Source of the DNA: Bacteroidota bacterium
GTDB taxonomy: Bacteria > Bacteroidota > Bacteroidia > Chitinophagales > Chitinophagaceae
DNA length: 64,000 nucleotides
Direction: 5' to 3'
Assembly: GCA_016706595.1 (NCBI GenBank)
Contig: JADJJH010000002.1
Span: 372,001 to 436,000 of the forward strand
Shown: one piece after another, positions 9,260 through 18,215 of the stretch
How the letters are laid out: each line of letters opens with the position of its first letter
Position numbering within the stretch: the first letter of the stretch is position 1
Translations under genes and position numbers: made by a program
Notes under the pieces: generated by a model
Told to the model about the DNA's origin: nothing
Databases searched by the model: none
Seen by the model: only the letters and a program-made list of their open reading frames with translations

Positions 9260-9667
9260 TTAAGGTATCACTACAAAAGTTTTAACCATGCTTACTACAT
9301 TTTGGTTTTTATCGTTTGCAGTGATTCTTAATTCCATAGGCATGGCCGAACCTATACTAGGTGTAAGGTGTGCATGAAATGGATACACCGACAAGCCTGA
9401 AACATCTGTCGATTGCGAAAAAATATTTGCGCCAGTACTCTCCAATAAATCCACTTGTAACAACTGCAATTGTTCATTATCGGTAACTGTGAACTCAATA
9501 TGAATTTCAGGTTCTATACTAAGTTCCAAGGTATCTTCTGTTGGTTCCACTAACGTAATAGTTGGCTTTTGTGTATCTAGTTTTACTTGCTTCTTACATC
9601 CAAAAAAAGAAACTAAAAGTTGTACAATACAAATACTGATGACTGATATTTTTATATAAGATTTCAT
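9260..9667 (-). CDS. DUF4625-like lipoprotein
   Basis: Predicted lipoprotein; from the ATG at 9667 the signal peptide ends in SFFGC with lipid Cys at residue 24 (an in-frame ATG at 9691 would add eight charged residues and gives a poorer signal). The mature part is an Ig-like beta sandwich opening KPTITLVEPTE, with a TVTDNE segment and a PFHAHLTPS segment, resembling DUF4625 domains. Two His in FHAH could bind metal, but that is speculative. It is the last gene of a minus-strand cluster, 35 bases downstream of the CDMCGC barrel gene. Confidence 0.65.
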   Translation of the reverse strand: MKSYIKISVISICIVQLLVSFFGCKKQVKLDTQKPTITLVEPTEDTLELSIEPEIHIEFTVTDNEQLQLLQVDLLESTGANIFSQSTDVSGLSVYPFHAHLTPSIGSAMPMELRITANDKNQNVVSMVKTFVVIP

Positions 9668-9702
9668 AATTTTTTTCTGTTGGACTCTCATCCTGTTTTG
9701 TT

Positions 9703-10608
9703 TTAAAATAAATAAATTAAGTTAGCACTCATTCGAGTTTTGTTTTGAATAAGTCCATTCCCAATGTTTTGAGCAATGGGTTGCTGAGCATGTACTGCCA
9801 ATGAAAAATTTCGATAGTATAAATCCATACCCACATTCACTAAAGCAATACTACCACCACTATTTTCTACAGTTTCATGTTGCCTTCTATCAATTTGGCT
9901 ATACTCATACCCGGCTCCAATTTGAGGCAAATAGGTTAACTTCGATTTCTGAAACCATCTAAGCAATTTAAATGAAGTACTTAGTTTATTGCCAAATTGA
10001 AATTTGAATTTATTGCTATTGTTCAATGCGTAATTTGCTTCAACATACAAGCCCTTATTTTTATGTCGAAGTGTATACATGACCATCCATGGAATATCTA
10101 CCGAACCTGTACCTATCTGCATATTTTCGTTGAGCATTAGGCCAGCATGTATGGCATCACATTTCCCGGTGGGTAATTTAATTCCGGCACCACATTGTAA
10201 AAATTGTTTTGTATTACTTGAATCTTGGTTACCGGTATTTAATAGAATATAATTCAACAACAAAGAAATATCGCCAACACCATGAATAGAAATTTGTTCA
10301 CTTCCTTCTTTGCGTTGATTAAATTTATAAGGAACAAATACAAAGGCATGTATTTTGGGATGTAATACTGCCCTGCCCCATAATTGTATGCTCTGATACT
10401 GCTCTTTACTTTTTTTATGCGATTCGTTACTTCCTTCATGTGCTTTGGAAGTAAAACTTGAATTTTGATAGCGTAGTCCGATAAAATGTTTTTGAAAGCC
10501 GGGCAATATGCCAAATGAATTTCCGCTTGCCGAACATCCGCACATATCACAAGCGTGTATACTTGTACTAAGTATCAGAAGTATGATACTTGTCAATAAA
10601 GTCTTCAT
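9703..10608 (-). CDS. Outer-membrane beta-barrel protein with N-terminal CDMCGC motif
   Basis: 301 residues: signal peptide (1-19, SIHA), then immediately the mature N-terminus C-D-M-C-G-C (C20, C23, C25), followed by alternating hydrophobic/polar strands through to a C-terminal SANLIYLF typical of an outer-membrane barrel. This type is usually annotated only as a transporter or hypothetical protein. The exposed three-Cys cluster right at the mature N-terminus is striking and suggests metal (for example copper) or redox binding. It sits 39 bases after a Cys-rich small membrane protein and 35 before a lipoprotein, so a three-gene operon is likely. The function is inferred from context only. 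Confidence 0.6.
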   Translation of the reverse strand: MKTLLTSIILLILSTSIHACDMCGCSASGNSFGILPGFQKHFIGLRYQNSSFTSKAHEGSNESHKKSKEQYQSIQLWGRAVLHPKIHAFVFVPYKFNQRKEGSEQISIHGVGDISLLLNYILLNTGNQDSSNTKQFLQCGAGIKLPTGKCDAIHAGLMLNENMQIGTGSVDIPWMVMYTLRHKNKGLYVEANYALNNSNKFKFQFGNKLSTSFKLLRWFQKSKLTYLPQIGAGYEYSQIDRRQHETVENSGGSIALVNVGMDLYYRNFSLAVHAQQPIAQNIGNGLIQNKTRMSANLIYLF

Positions 10609-10647
10609 GATTATATAAAATAAGTAGTGAGTAAAAAATAATAATGC

Positions 10648-11040
10648 TTATGCTACTTTACTACTTGGTGGCTTTAAGAAGTTATTTACCCATTGAAAAC
10701 AATATAGGTTTGTACAACTTGTATAGAAAAGATTGTCATTAATATCATCACCAATACTTGATGTTCCTTCAAGAAGGTTTTCTAGTACAAATGGGTCAAT
10801 ATCTTGAAGTTTTATTTTAGGAGTCGTGTTTTGTTTTGCATCTTCACCATGTTGCATTTTTTTAAGTTGTGCTCTAAGATGACATTTTCCATGGCAAGTA
10901 CTTCGTGGTATATTTTTATTAATGCAAAGTGTTGCTGTAATTTGTTGCTGATTCATTTTCCAATAAATGATGTAAGCGGTTTGCAAAATGATTTGCGCAA
11001 ACAAAATTAACAAATACAATATGGAAACTACTTTCTTCAA
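10648..11040 (-). CDS. Small Cys-rich membrane-anchored protein (CHGKCHL type)
   Basis: A single N-terminal membrane helix precedes the motif C-(x9)-C-H-G-K-C-H-L and a C-terminal CTNLYC pair. Counted from the upstream TTG at 11067, the cysteines are C48, C58, C62, C118 and C123. There is no ATG before the helix; TTG at 11040 gives MKKVVSILYLL, a clean signal anchor, and lies just after a TATCTTTG box, so I prefer it over 11067. Similar short proteins with CxGKC motifs occur in Bacteroidota beside metal-related envelope genes (recalled from family knowledge, not searched). First gene of the minus-strand cluster. Confidence 0.6.
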   Translation of the reverse strand: MKKVVSILYLLILFAQIILQTAYIIYWKMNQQQITATLCINKNIPRSTCHGKCHLRAQLKKMQHGEDAKQNTTPKIKLQDIDPFVLENLLEGTSSIGDDINDNLFYTSCTNLYCFQWVNNFLKPPSSKVA

Positions 11041-11045
11041 CGCCA

Positions 11046-11053
11046 CAAAGATA
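11046..11053 (-). promoter_or_regulatory. -7-like box TATCTTTG before the Cys-rich cluster
   Basis: Read on the minus strand the box is TATCTTTG, matching the Bacteroidota -7 consensus TAnnTTTG, five bases before the preferred TTG start at 11040. If used, the transcript would begin almost at the start codon. No convincing -33 TTTG at the standard distance was found. Confidence 0.35.
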
Positions 11054-11179
11054 ATTCGTGAAACCAACTAACTTTATGATTCCAGTCATTAATACCTGTG
11101 ATACACAAACTTTATTTTTGGAAATCTCGTCTACACAAACTTATTAAATCATTTTATTTTGTTACCCCAGTCTCTGCCC

Positions 11180-13471
11180 ATGCGAATACTTACTCTTTTA
11201 ATTTTATGGCTTTGCTTATCACAACAATTATTAGCCCAAGGTGGTGTATGGACATGGATGAAAGGTGATAGTGTAGTAGTAAACACCATTTCATTAGGCA
11301 ACTACGGCACCATGGGGGTAACAGCCGCAAGTAACGAAGCGCCAGGCCGTTATCATTGTACTTATTGGCAAGATACCAGTGGAAATTTTTGGATAACCGG
11401 CGGGCAAATTTTTAATGTCGGGCCACTTAATGATTTATGGAAATATGAACCTGCAACGAATATGTGGACTTGGATGAATGGTGCCCAAATTACTTCAAAC
11501 ATCAATGGTGTATTTGGTACACAAGGTATTCCATCAACCAATAATTACCCGCCGGCATATGGTTTAACCGGTATCGGTTGGACAGATACCAATAATAATT
11601 TATGGTTACAACATCAGCGTGGCGATTTATGGAGATATTCCATTGCGACCAACGAATGGACATGGATGAAAGGTACCGGGGGATTTGCACAACCCGCAGT
11701 ATATGGCATACAAGGCGTTCCCAATATGTTAAATACACCCGGTGGAAACACTGAATCAAAAGCCTGTTGGACCGATAGCTTAAATAATTTATGGCTTTAT
11801 GATGATGGCAATGTTTGGAAGTATGATATTGCCAGTAATATGTGGACTTGGATTAAAGGTGGTGGTGCCGGTCCGGTTACCGCAAATTATGGTGTGCTAG
11901 GTATACCGGCCATGAGTAACCAACCTGCACAAGGCGCTTCATTTAATTATTGGCAAGATAAACAAGATCGATTTTATATCGGCTTCAGTGCATTTACCAT
12001 TTCAGCATTTTGGCGGTATGATCCTGCCACTAATATGTGGACTTGGCTTGGCGGAACCGCAGGTGTAGGTATCAATCATGGAAGAAATTATATTAGTCAG
12101 TGTGTAGCTTCAAGCGATAGATATCCTGGCATTCGAATAGAAGGTAGAGGAGCCAATTACAATACCCAATGCGAAGAGGAAATGTTTTGGTTTTGCGCCG
12201 GACAAGACAATGGTTACTATAACGATTTGTGGGTTTATAAACCCAGTAATAATACATGGACATGGGTCGCGGGTGATTCAATATCAGGTGTATATGGGAA
12301 CTATGGTGTGCAAGGAGTACCGGCAAGTACTAATAAAATGGCCGACCGAACCGGACATGCCATGTGGGTTGATAAATACCAACAAACTTGGGTGTTTGGC
12401 GGTATCGCTCGAGGTTCTACTTCACGTGGAAATGACATGTGGCGCTTTACACCCGATATGAATTGCTTAGGTATTTTAATAGATACTTTTCAACTATATC
12501 CACCAGCCGATACGATGTTATGTTATGGCGAAAGCACGCAAATGTATGCCGACAGTAACTTTAATATCAGTGTGAGTCCGGGCGGTGGTGTAAATTATAA
12601 TGCCGATTCAACAATCATCACTTTTAATCCAATTACAACAACTACCTATACGGTGGATGCTTTTGTTAATGCGCTTTGTCCTAACCCACGACAAATTACA
12701 TTTACCATTGTAGTTATTGACGAGCCCATGCCATTGTTTACAGATGATACTTTATGTGTTGGGGAAAGTGCAATGATAGCACTCGATTCCACTTATACTT
12801 ATCAGTTTCAACCTTTTGCCAATGTGCAATATCAGCCGGGTGATGATGAAGCCATCATTCAAAATGCAGTAAGCACAACTTACACGGTTACGGCTATAAA
12901 AAATGGATGTATCGTTCGCGATACTGCTTATTTTACCATTCATATTTTACCCGATCCTATTGCTGCTTTCACCATTTCTCCGCCTTTTGCACCCATCGAC
13001 AATGCTGTTTTTGTACTTAGCAATCAGTCGCAAAATGCTGTGAGTTATGCTTGGTATCAAGGCAGTACGTTTTTAGATAATACCATTCACTATACTTATA
13101 CGGCATCCGATACCGGCAAAATTTGTTTTCAATTGTTTGCCTATAATGCCTTGCAATGTGTTGATTCGATTGAACATTGCGCCGAGGTTTTACCAACGAG
13201 TGCCATCTTTATTCCGAATGCATTTAGTCCGAATGGTGATGGTGTAAACGATGTGTTTAAATTGGTTGCCAAAAATATTTCTTTATTATCGTTTAAGATT
13301 TTTGACCGTTGGGGCGAAGAAATTTTCTCAACCGATGATATTCGATTCGGATGGAATGGAAAGTACAAAGGCAAAGATTCGGAGTTAGGGGTTTATTTTT
13401 ATTTGGTTGAGTATAGCGATATTTTAGGGAAGCACTTTTTGAAGAAAGGAGATATAAGTTTGGTAAGATAG
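11180..13471 (+). CDS. Kelch-like secreted protein with gliding-motility-associated (T9SS type B) C-terminal domain
   Basis: Large secreted protein of 763 residues. The start is ATG 11180, giving signal peptide MRILTLLILWLCLSQQLLAQ; an in-frame TTG at 11159 would only add residues before it. Six or more propeller-type repeats of about 55-75 residues each carry a (M/T/E)WTW(M/I/L/V)xG motif, followed by two Ig/PKD-like domains (around 440-640). The C-terminal ~85 residues are the type B sorting domain (IPNAFSPNGDGVNDVF, FDRWGEEIF, WNGKYKG, GVYFYLVEY, KKGDISLVR). T9SS type B proteins are released or attached at the surface. The ligand is unknown. Stand-alone gene. Confidence 0.9.
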   Translation: MRILTLLILWLCLSQQLLAQGGVWTWMKGDSVVVNTISLGNYGTMGVTAASNEAPGRYHCTYWQDTSGNFWITGGQIFNVGPLNDLWKYEPATNMWTWMNGAQITSNINGVFGTQGIPSTNNYPPAYGLTGIGWTDTNNNLWLQHQRGDLWRYSIATNEWTWMKGTGGFAQPAVYGIQGVPNMLNTPGGNTESKACWTDSLNNLWLYDDGNVWKYDIASNMWTWIKGGGAGPVTANYGVLGIPAMSNQPAQGASFNYWQDKQDRFYIGFSAFTISAFWRYDPATNMWTWLGGTAGVGINHGRNYISQCVASSDRYPGIRIEGRGANYNTQCEEEMFWFCAGQDNGYYNDLWVYKPSNNTWTWVAGDSISGVYGNYGVQGVPASTNKMADRTGHAMWVDKYQQTWVFGGIARGSTSRGNDMWRFTPDMNCLGILIDTFQLYPPADTMLCYGESTQMYADSNFNISVSPGGGVNYNADSTIITFNPITTTTYTVDAFVNALCPNPRQITFTIVVIDEPMPLFTDDTLCVGESAMIALDSTYTYQFQPFANVQYQPGDDEAIIQNAVSTTYTVTAIKNGCIVRDTAYFTIHILPDPIAAFTISPPFAPIDNAVFVLSNQSQNAVSYAWYQGSTFLDNTIHYTYTASDTGKICFQLFAYNALQCVDSIEHCAEVLPTSAIFIPNAFSPNGDGVNDVFKLVAKNISLLSFKIFDRWGEEIFSTDDIRFGWNGKYKGKDSELGVYFYLVEYSDILGKHFLKKGDISLVR

Positions 13472-13487
13472 AAAAGCGGGTGCTTTT
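13472..13487 (+). terminator. Weak hairpin terminator
   Basis: AAAAGC-GGGT-GCTTTT follows directly on the stop codon of the type B secreted protein. The stem is only six pairs with two G-C pairs and the T-run is short, so the call is tentative. Confidence 0.35.
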
Positions 13488-13680
13488 AAGAAACATGTTG
13501 AAAGCTTGAATTCATATTATCCCAAAAAATATTTTACTAAGCAGCAAGGAATAATATTCATTTCGGGAAAATTATTATTTTTATGCATTGAAGAGATTAT
13601 AAGAAATGATCAAGTATACGTGTAGAGGGAATAAATTGCTTGCCGTTAACATGCTACTAATTATTGGTAAATAACTCATT

Positions 13681-14202
13681 ATGACAACTAACATTTTCAG
13701 ACCCATCAAGTTTGGAAAAGAAATTTTTCACGCTAAATCGTATGACGAAAATTCATTTGTAATGGATTGGAGAGTTGAGGCAGGTGGTAAAGTTCCCCCA
13801 CATATTCATTATCATATGGATGAACATTTTAGCATAACGCAAGGTGAAATTATTTTCCATGTAAATGGTGAAAAAATTACAAAAAAAAGTGGCGAGGATT
13901 TTTTTGTTTCAAAGGGCACCCTCCATTCAGTAACGAATGCAAATAAAGGTCAATCTGCCATTACAGTTACTTATTCACCATGCGCCGACACGCATCGAAT
14001 GTTTCACATACTCGCGGCATTAGATGAAGAAAATCCGGGAAGTGTGATGAATATGATGAAGTACTTTTATCTTGTTCCTCGACTTGGGCTAAAAGAATTT
14101 TCAAGCATACATCCTGCTTACTTAATGAATATTTTAAACCATACAGTTACCTTTATCGGTAAGCTTTCGGGTTGGGATAAATTGATAGCTAAATTTAAGT
14201 GA
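13681..14202 (+). CDS. Cupin-domain protein
   Basis: 173-residue protein with one cupin barrel. The first motif is PPHIHYHMDEHFSITQGEI (residues about 40-58), giving the two His plus Glu and a later His of a metal-binding cupin; the second is GTLHSVTN. The C-terminal ~60 residues are helical and unique. Such single-domain cupins bind small molecules or act as oxygenases or isomerases; the substrate cannot be read from the sequence. It lies alone between 200- and 240-base gaps. Confidence 0.8.
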   Translation: MTTNIFRPIKFGKEIFHAKSYDENSFVMDWRVEAGGKVPPHIHYHMDEHFSITQGEIIFHVNGEKITKKSGEDFFVSKGTLHSVTNANKGQSAITVTYSPCADTHRMFHILAALDEENPGSVMNMMKYFYLVPRLGLKEFSSIHPAYLMNILNHTVTFIGKLSGWDKLIAKFK

Positions 14203-14443
14203 TGGCTATAGGATTAAAACAAGATCATTTCGTGTTACACATACATCATGAAATTTTGTTTTTGATGTATGGATAAAGATGAGATTTGTACTGTTATAGG
14301 TAAGTTAGTATGTGAGAAACTTAAATCAAGCTTCGATTAATTTGATAGGTGAACTTTATTTTTGGTAGGTGTATGAATACTTGCTCAATTTGGGCGAGTT
14401 TATTCACCCACTGACGCTATTCAATATTTTAATCAACTTCACA

Positions 14444-15082
14444 ATGGACAGGTATCAAGAAACATTTGACACTTGGAACAACATAGCTTTTTTATACCAA
14501 GAAAAGTTTATGGAGTTAGATTTGTATAATTTTACTTACGATTTTATTTGTAAATCTATTGTCAAGCCAAAAGCTAAATTATTAGAACTTGGCTGCGGGC
14601 CTGGAAACATTACTAAATATCTCTTATCCCAAAGACCCGACTTCGATATTTTCGGAATTGACATTGCTCCCAATATGATTGAACTAGCAAAGTTGAATAA
14701 TCCGTCGGCACACTTTGCAGTTATGGACACCCGACATATTAAAAAGCTTGATACAAAATATGATGGAATTATTGCCGGGTTTTGTTTGCCTTATTTATCA
14801 GATACCGAAAGTATCGAACTCATTTCTAATGCTTACAACTTATTAAACAACGATGGCTTGATATATTTAAGTTTCGTAGAAGGTGACCCTAACAAGTCGG
14901 AGTTTAAAGTGGGTAGCGGCGGACGAGTTTATTTTCATTATCATAATCTGAACGATGTAAAAGCACAACTCATTCAAACAAAATTTGACGAATTGCAAAT
15001 TTATAAAGTGAAGTATAAAACTTCAGAAACTGAGTTTGACATACACACCATACTAACAGGGAAGAAGAAAACCACCATGTAA
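14444..15082 (+). CDS. Class I SAM-dependent methyltransferase
   Basis: Rossmann-type methyltransferase of 212 residues from ATG 14444 (MDRYQETFDTWN). The SAM motif LLELGCGPGNITKYL is followed by DIFGIDIAPNMIELA and the third-strand segment YDGIIAGFCLPYL. The substrate is unknown; small-molecule methylation is most likely by size. A GTG at 14369, close to a TATTTTTG box (14357-14364), would add 25 residues that look unlike the family N-terminus, so I favour the ATG, but the leader would then be about 75 bases. Confidence 0.85.
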   Translation: MDRYQETFDTWNNIAFLYQEKFMELDLYNFTYDFICKSIVKPKAKLLELGCGPGNITKYLLSQRPDFDIFGIDIAPNMIELAKLNNPSAHFAVMDTRHIKKLDTKYDGIIAGFCLPYLSDTESIELISNAYNLLNNDGLIYLSFVEGDPNKSEFKVGSGGRVYFHYHNLNDVKAQLIQTKFDELQIYKVKYKTSETEFDIHTILTGKKKTTM

Positions 15083-15203
15083 GACTAGGTTTTCATCCAC
15101 TTTCATTTTTTGCAAAATAAAGCACATTCAGCTTTATTCAATTCTTAAGAAGAATCTTTCGTTCATAACATGCTGATTCGTTTCCTTTTCCTATTTTTAA
15201 ATA

Positions 15204-15770
15204 ATGAAGTATATCTTGTTCCTATTTCTGTTAAGCATACCATGCCTTGGGTATTCGCAATACTCAAGCGAAATTAAATTGTCTAAAACATTAGATGAAT
15301 CTCGAATGGGATTGTGGACAAATGGAGATTATAAAATGTATATTGAATTGAATACTTTAGAAAGTAGTTTTCGAAATACGTATAACAGCTATAATCAAAG
15401 CACATTACGCAGTTATACAGAAGACACTGTTACTTCAAAATTTTACTTACTTACAGCGCAAAGATATTTGTTAGCGGCCGATCTATTGAAAAATGCCGAA
15501 AATGGATTTAATTTAAGAAGCTTAATTATTTATTTCGGTGTAGAGGATAAACAATATGATTTAGGTAATTCATACATTGTTGGAAGATATATTACACAAA
15601 TGGTTGAAAGCGGAAACGCCGCAGTATACTACAAAGGAGAAAGAATTTATACGTTACAAAGACTAATTACTTCGCAAGGCCATGGCTTAGATTATGGATA
15701 TGATGCATTGATTTATTATGATGATAAGGAAAATTGCGCCATTACATATTACCAGCACTTAGGTTGGTAA
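15204..15770 (+). CDS. Secreted protein of unknown function
   Basis: 188 residues with a clear signal peptide (MKYILFLFLLSIPCLGYSQ). The rest is rich in Tyr, Ser and Asn, with no motif I recognise. It has three Cys at most, including one near the C-terminus (ENCAITYYQH). It is probably periplasmic or extracellular. No operon partner: gaps of about 120 and 155 bases on either side. Coding character (codon usage, start, stop) looks genuine. Confidence 0.6.
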   Translation: MKYILFLFLLSIPCLGYSQYSSEIKLSKTLDESRMGLWTNGDYKMYIELNTLESSFRNTYNSYNQSTLRSYTEDTVTSKFYLLTAQRYLLAADLLKNAENGFNLRSLIIYFGVEDKQYDLGNSYIVGRYITQMVESGNAAVYYKGERIYTLQRLITSQGHGLDYGYDALIYYDDKENCAITYYQHLGW

Positions 15771-15925
15771 TGGCTTAAGGGGAATAATGTGTGAGCAGTT
15801 AATTGCGCTACAATGCTTACTATACGATGCTTTTAATGAACCTTGTAAGAAATGGACCACAAATTATCTGTGGTAGTATTTTTTCTGCCAAGTGCATAGT
15901 ACTTTCGCGCCTGAAATTGTAAACT

Positions 15926-16582
15926 ATGCGTATTCATAAAGAAGGTTGGATGTATTGTTTGGTAGCCACCCTATTATTTGCTCTTTTTATTTTTGGCGTG
16001 AATGCCATCCTAGGAAATTACCCTTTTATTACCATGCCACTTTATGTGTTAGCCGGCTTGTTATGGTTTTGGGTTTTTTGGTTTTTCCGTATCCCAAGTC
16101 GAACGTTTACCACCGGTGATAATTTAGTAATCTCACCATGCGACGGCAAAGTAGTGGTAATCGAAGAAACTACGGAAAGCGAATATTTTAAGGATCGACG
16201 AATTCAAGTATCCATTTTTATGTCGCCTTTAAATGTGCATGTCAATCGTTATCCAATCAATGGCACTGTACCTTATGTTAAGTATCATAAAGGTAAATTT
16301 TTAGTAGCCTGGCATCCAAAATCGAGTACCGAAAACGAAAGAAGTACGATAGTTGTAAAAGGCACTAAGGCCGAAATATTAATTCGTCAAATTGCCGGTG
16401 CAGTGGCACGGAGAATTATTACGTATTCAAAAACCAATGATAAAGCAGTTCAGAATGAAGAACTTGGTTTTATTAAGTTTGGTTCACGAGTAGATTTGTT
16501 TTTACCTATTGGAACTAAAATTCATGCTAAAATTGGCGATGTAGTAGAAGGTGGAATTCATACCATCGCCGAATTTGCCTAA
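15926..16582 (+). CDS. psd: Phosphatidylserine decarboxylase (short Psd type)
   Basis: Pyruvoyl enzyme converting phosphatidylserine to phosphatidylethanolamine at the inner membrane. The 218 residues begin with two membrane helices (about 10-30 and 36-55), then the conserved VISPCDGKVVVIEE and IFMSPLNVHVNRYPINGTV. The self-cleavage site is FGS at 185-187, where S187 would become the pyruvoyl group. This is the short archaetidylserine-decarboxylase-like form usual in Bacteroidota. A TACTTTCG box at 15900-15907 is 18 bases before the ATG. The stop is followed within six bases by ybeY, so the two form an operon. Confidence 0.95.
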   Translation: MRIHKEGWMYCLVATLLFALFIFGVNAILGNYPFITMPLYVLAGLLWFWVFWFFRIPSRTFTTGDNLVISPCDGKVVVIEETTESEYFKDRRIQVSIFMSPLNVHVNRYPINGTVPYVKYHKGKFLVAWHPKSSTENERSTIVVKGTKAEILIRQIAGAVARRIITYSKTNDKAVQNEELGFIKFGSRVDLFLPIGTKIHAKIGDVVEGGIHTIAEFA

Positions 16583-16587
16583 TCTTG

Positions 16588-17049
16588 ATGTCTATGCAAA
16601 ATGAAAAATTGGAGTTGAGCAATTGTTCATTTTTTGAGCATGAGGTAAAATCCGGACTTAAACAAAAGCGTAAACTTGGTAAATTTATTAACCGTCTTTT
16701 ATTGCATTACCGACAGAAAGCCAATCTGGTAACTTATACTTTTGTAAGCGACGAGCATTTGTATCAAATGAATGTACAGTATTTACAACATGATACGTAT
16801 ACTGATATCATCACCTTCGATCTTTCAGATAAAAAGCAAAACACCTTGCTTTGTGATATCTATATTAGTATCGATAGGGTGAAGGAGAATGCCAATGGCT
16901 TAGGCGTGAGTTATCAAAACGAACTTTTACGAGTGATATTGCATGGGGCATTGCACATAGCCGGATTTGGAGATAAAACCAAAGCACAAAAGGAAAACAT
17001 GCGTGCACTTGAAACCGAATGGATAGCAAGGTATTTAACCGAGCTTTAA
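16588..17049 (+). CDS. ybeY: Endoribonuclease YbeY (rRNA maturation)
   Basis: Single-strand endoribonuclease for 16S rRNA 3'-end maturation and ribosome quality control. From ATG 16588 it has 153 residues (ATG 16594 is also possible). The zinc motif reads HGALHIAGFGDKTK: two His are present but the third ligand of the usual HxxxHxxxxxH pattern is Asp. I recall GYKDKT-type variants as normal in Bacteroidota YbeY. Upstream, TYTDIITFDLS is the conserved substrate-side strand. It is tightly linked to psd (5-base gap). Confidence 0.92.
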   Translation: MSMQNEKLELSNCSFFEHEVKSGLKQKRKLGKFINRLLLHYRQKANLVTYTFVSDEHLYQMNVQYLQHDTYTDIITFDLSDKKQNTLLCDIYISIDRVKENANGLGVSYQNELLRVILHGALHIAGFGDKTKAQKENMRALETEWIARYLTEL

Positions 17050-17061
17050 TATCTTATGGAT

Positions 17062-17069
17062 TATATTTG
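17062..17069 (+). promoter_or_regulatory. -7-like box TATATTTG before manC
   Basis: TATATTTG followed by CC lies 22 bases before the ATG at 17092 and matches TAnnTTTG exactly. The same TATATTTGCC wording appears before feoB and the DUF4290 gene. A TTTG -33 partner is not evident at 19 bases. Confidence 0.4.
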
Positions 17070-17091
17070 CCTCTCATAATTTGCAGTAAGC

Positions 17092-18174
17092 ATGAGTTTA
17101 AAAAATAACTACGTAGCCATCATGGCAGGTGGCATTGGTAGCAGGTTTTGGCCCGAAAGCCGTAACGATCACCCTAAACAATTTTTGGATATTTTAGGAA
17201 CCGGAAAATCTCTCATTCAATGGACCTATGAACGATTTAAGAATATTTGTCCGAAAGAAAATATTTTTATCATCACCAACGAGCATTATATCCCAACCTT
17301 GAAGGAACAATTACCCGAATTGCCCGATAATAATATCTTAAGCGAACCTTCACGAAAAAATACTGCTCCTTGTGCTGCTTATATCGCACATAAATTACAT
17401 GCCTTGAATCCGGATGCAAATATTATTATGAGTCCGGCCGACCATTTAATTTTCGATGAACGCAAATTCGAACGCGATATCATTGAATCATTAGATTTTG
17501 TAAGCAAGCATGATGTATTGGTAACTTTAGGAATTAAACCTACTCGCCCTGATACAGGATATGGTTATATACAATATGATACTGCCACGAAAAATGAGAA
17601 TTTTTATCGTGTTCGAACTTTCACCGAAAAACCTTCGCACGAATTAGCTGAGACCTTTGTACGTAGTGGCGACTTTTTATGGAATGCCGGAATTTTTGTT
17701 TGGAATGTAAAAACCATCATCAAAGAAATGGGCGCTTATCTTCCTGAAATGAATGAAGTGTTTTCGCAAGTACAAACATACAATACCGATAAAGAACATC
17801 AAGAGATTGAAAAAGTTTATCCTCAATGTACGAATATCAGTATCGATTATGGTATTATGGAAAAGGCTAAAAACGTATATGTAATACCTTCGTTTTTTGG
17901 TTGGTGCGATTTAGGTACTTGGAATAGCGCTTACGATAATTCGGAAAAAGATTATTTGGGCAATGCGGTGTATGGTAAGAATGTAATGATAGTGGATGCA
18001 TCACAATGCATGGTAAAAGCGCCCGATAAAAAATTAATTGTTTTGCAAGGACTTGAAAACTTTATTGTAGTTGATACCGAAGATGTTTTGTTGATTTGCG
18101 AGCGCAACCGCGAACAACAAATTAAAGATTATGTAGCGGAAGTGAGAAGAAATAAAGGCGACAAGTTTCTTTAG
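17092..18174 (+). CDS. manC: Mannose-1-phosphate guanylyltransferase
   Basis: Makes GDP-mannose from mannose-1-phosphate and GTP for glycan and polysaccharide synthesis. The 360 residues carry the nucleotidyltransferase signature MAGGIGSRFWPESRNDHPKQFL (about 11-32; PKQFL is the activator Lys region), MSPADHLIF, GYGYIQYD and the FTEKP sugar-nucleotide motif, with the left-handed helix C-terminus. No fused isomerase domain, so it is the monofunctional form. It lies between ybeY and the pseudouridine synthase with gaps of about 40 bases. Confidence 0.95.
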   Translation: MSLKNNYVAIMAGGIGSRFWPESRNDHPKQFLDILGTGKSLIQWTYERFKNICPKENIFIITNEHYIPTLKEQLPELPDNNILSEPSRKNTAPCAAYIAHKLHALNPDANIIMSPADHLIFDERKFERDIIESLDFVSKHDVLVTLGIKPTRPDTGYGYIQYDTATKNENFYRVRTFTEKPSHELAETFVRSGDFLWNAGIFVWNVKTIIKEMGAYLPEMNEVFSQVQTYNTDKEHQEIEKVYPQCTNISIDYGIMEKAKNVYVIPSFFGWCDLGTWNSAYDNSEKDYLGNAVYGKNVMIVDASQCMVKAPDKKLIVLQGLENFIVVDTEDVLLICERNREQQIKDYVAEVRRNKGDKFL

Positions 18175-18215
18175 TTTCAACCACATCATTCGCTAAATTC
18201 ACCAAATTAACCTAC

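Noticed and set aside
11159..11179. Upstream TTG start for the type B secreted protein
   Set aside because: It adds residues before a perfectly good signal peptide that begins at ATG 11180, so the TTG is unlikely.
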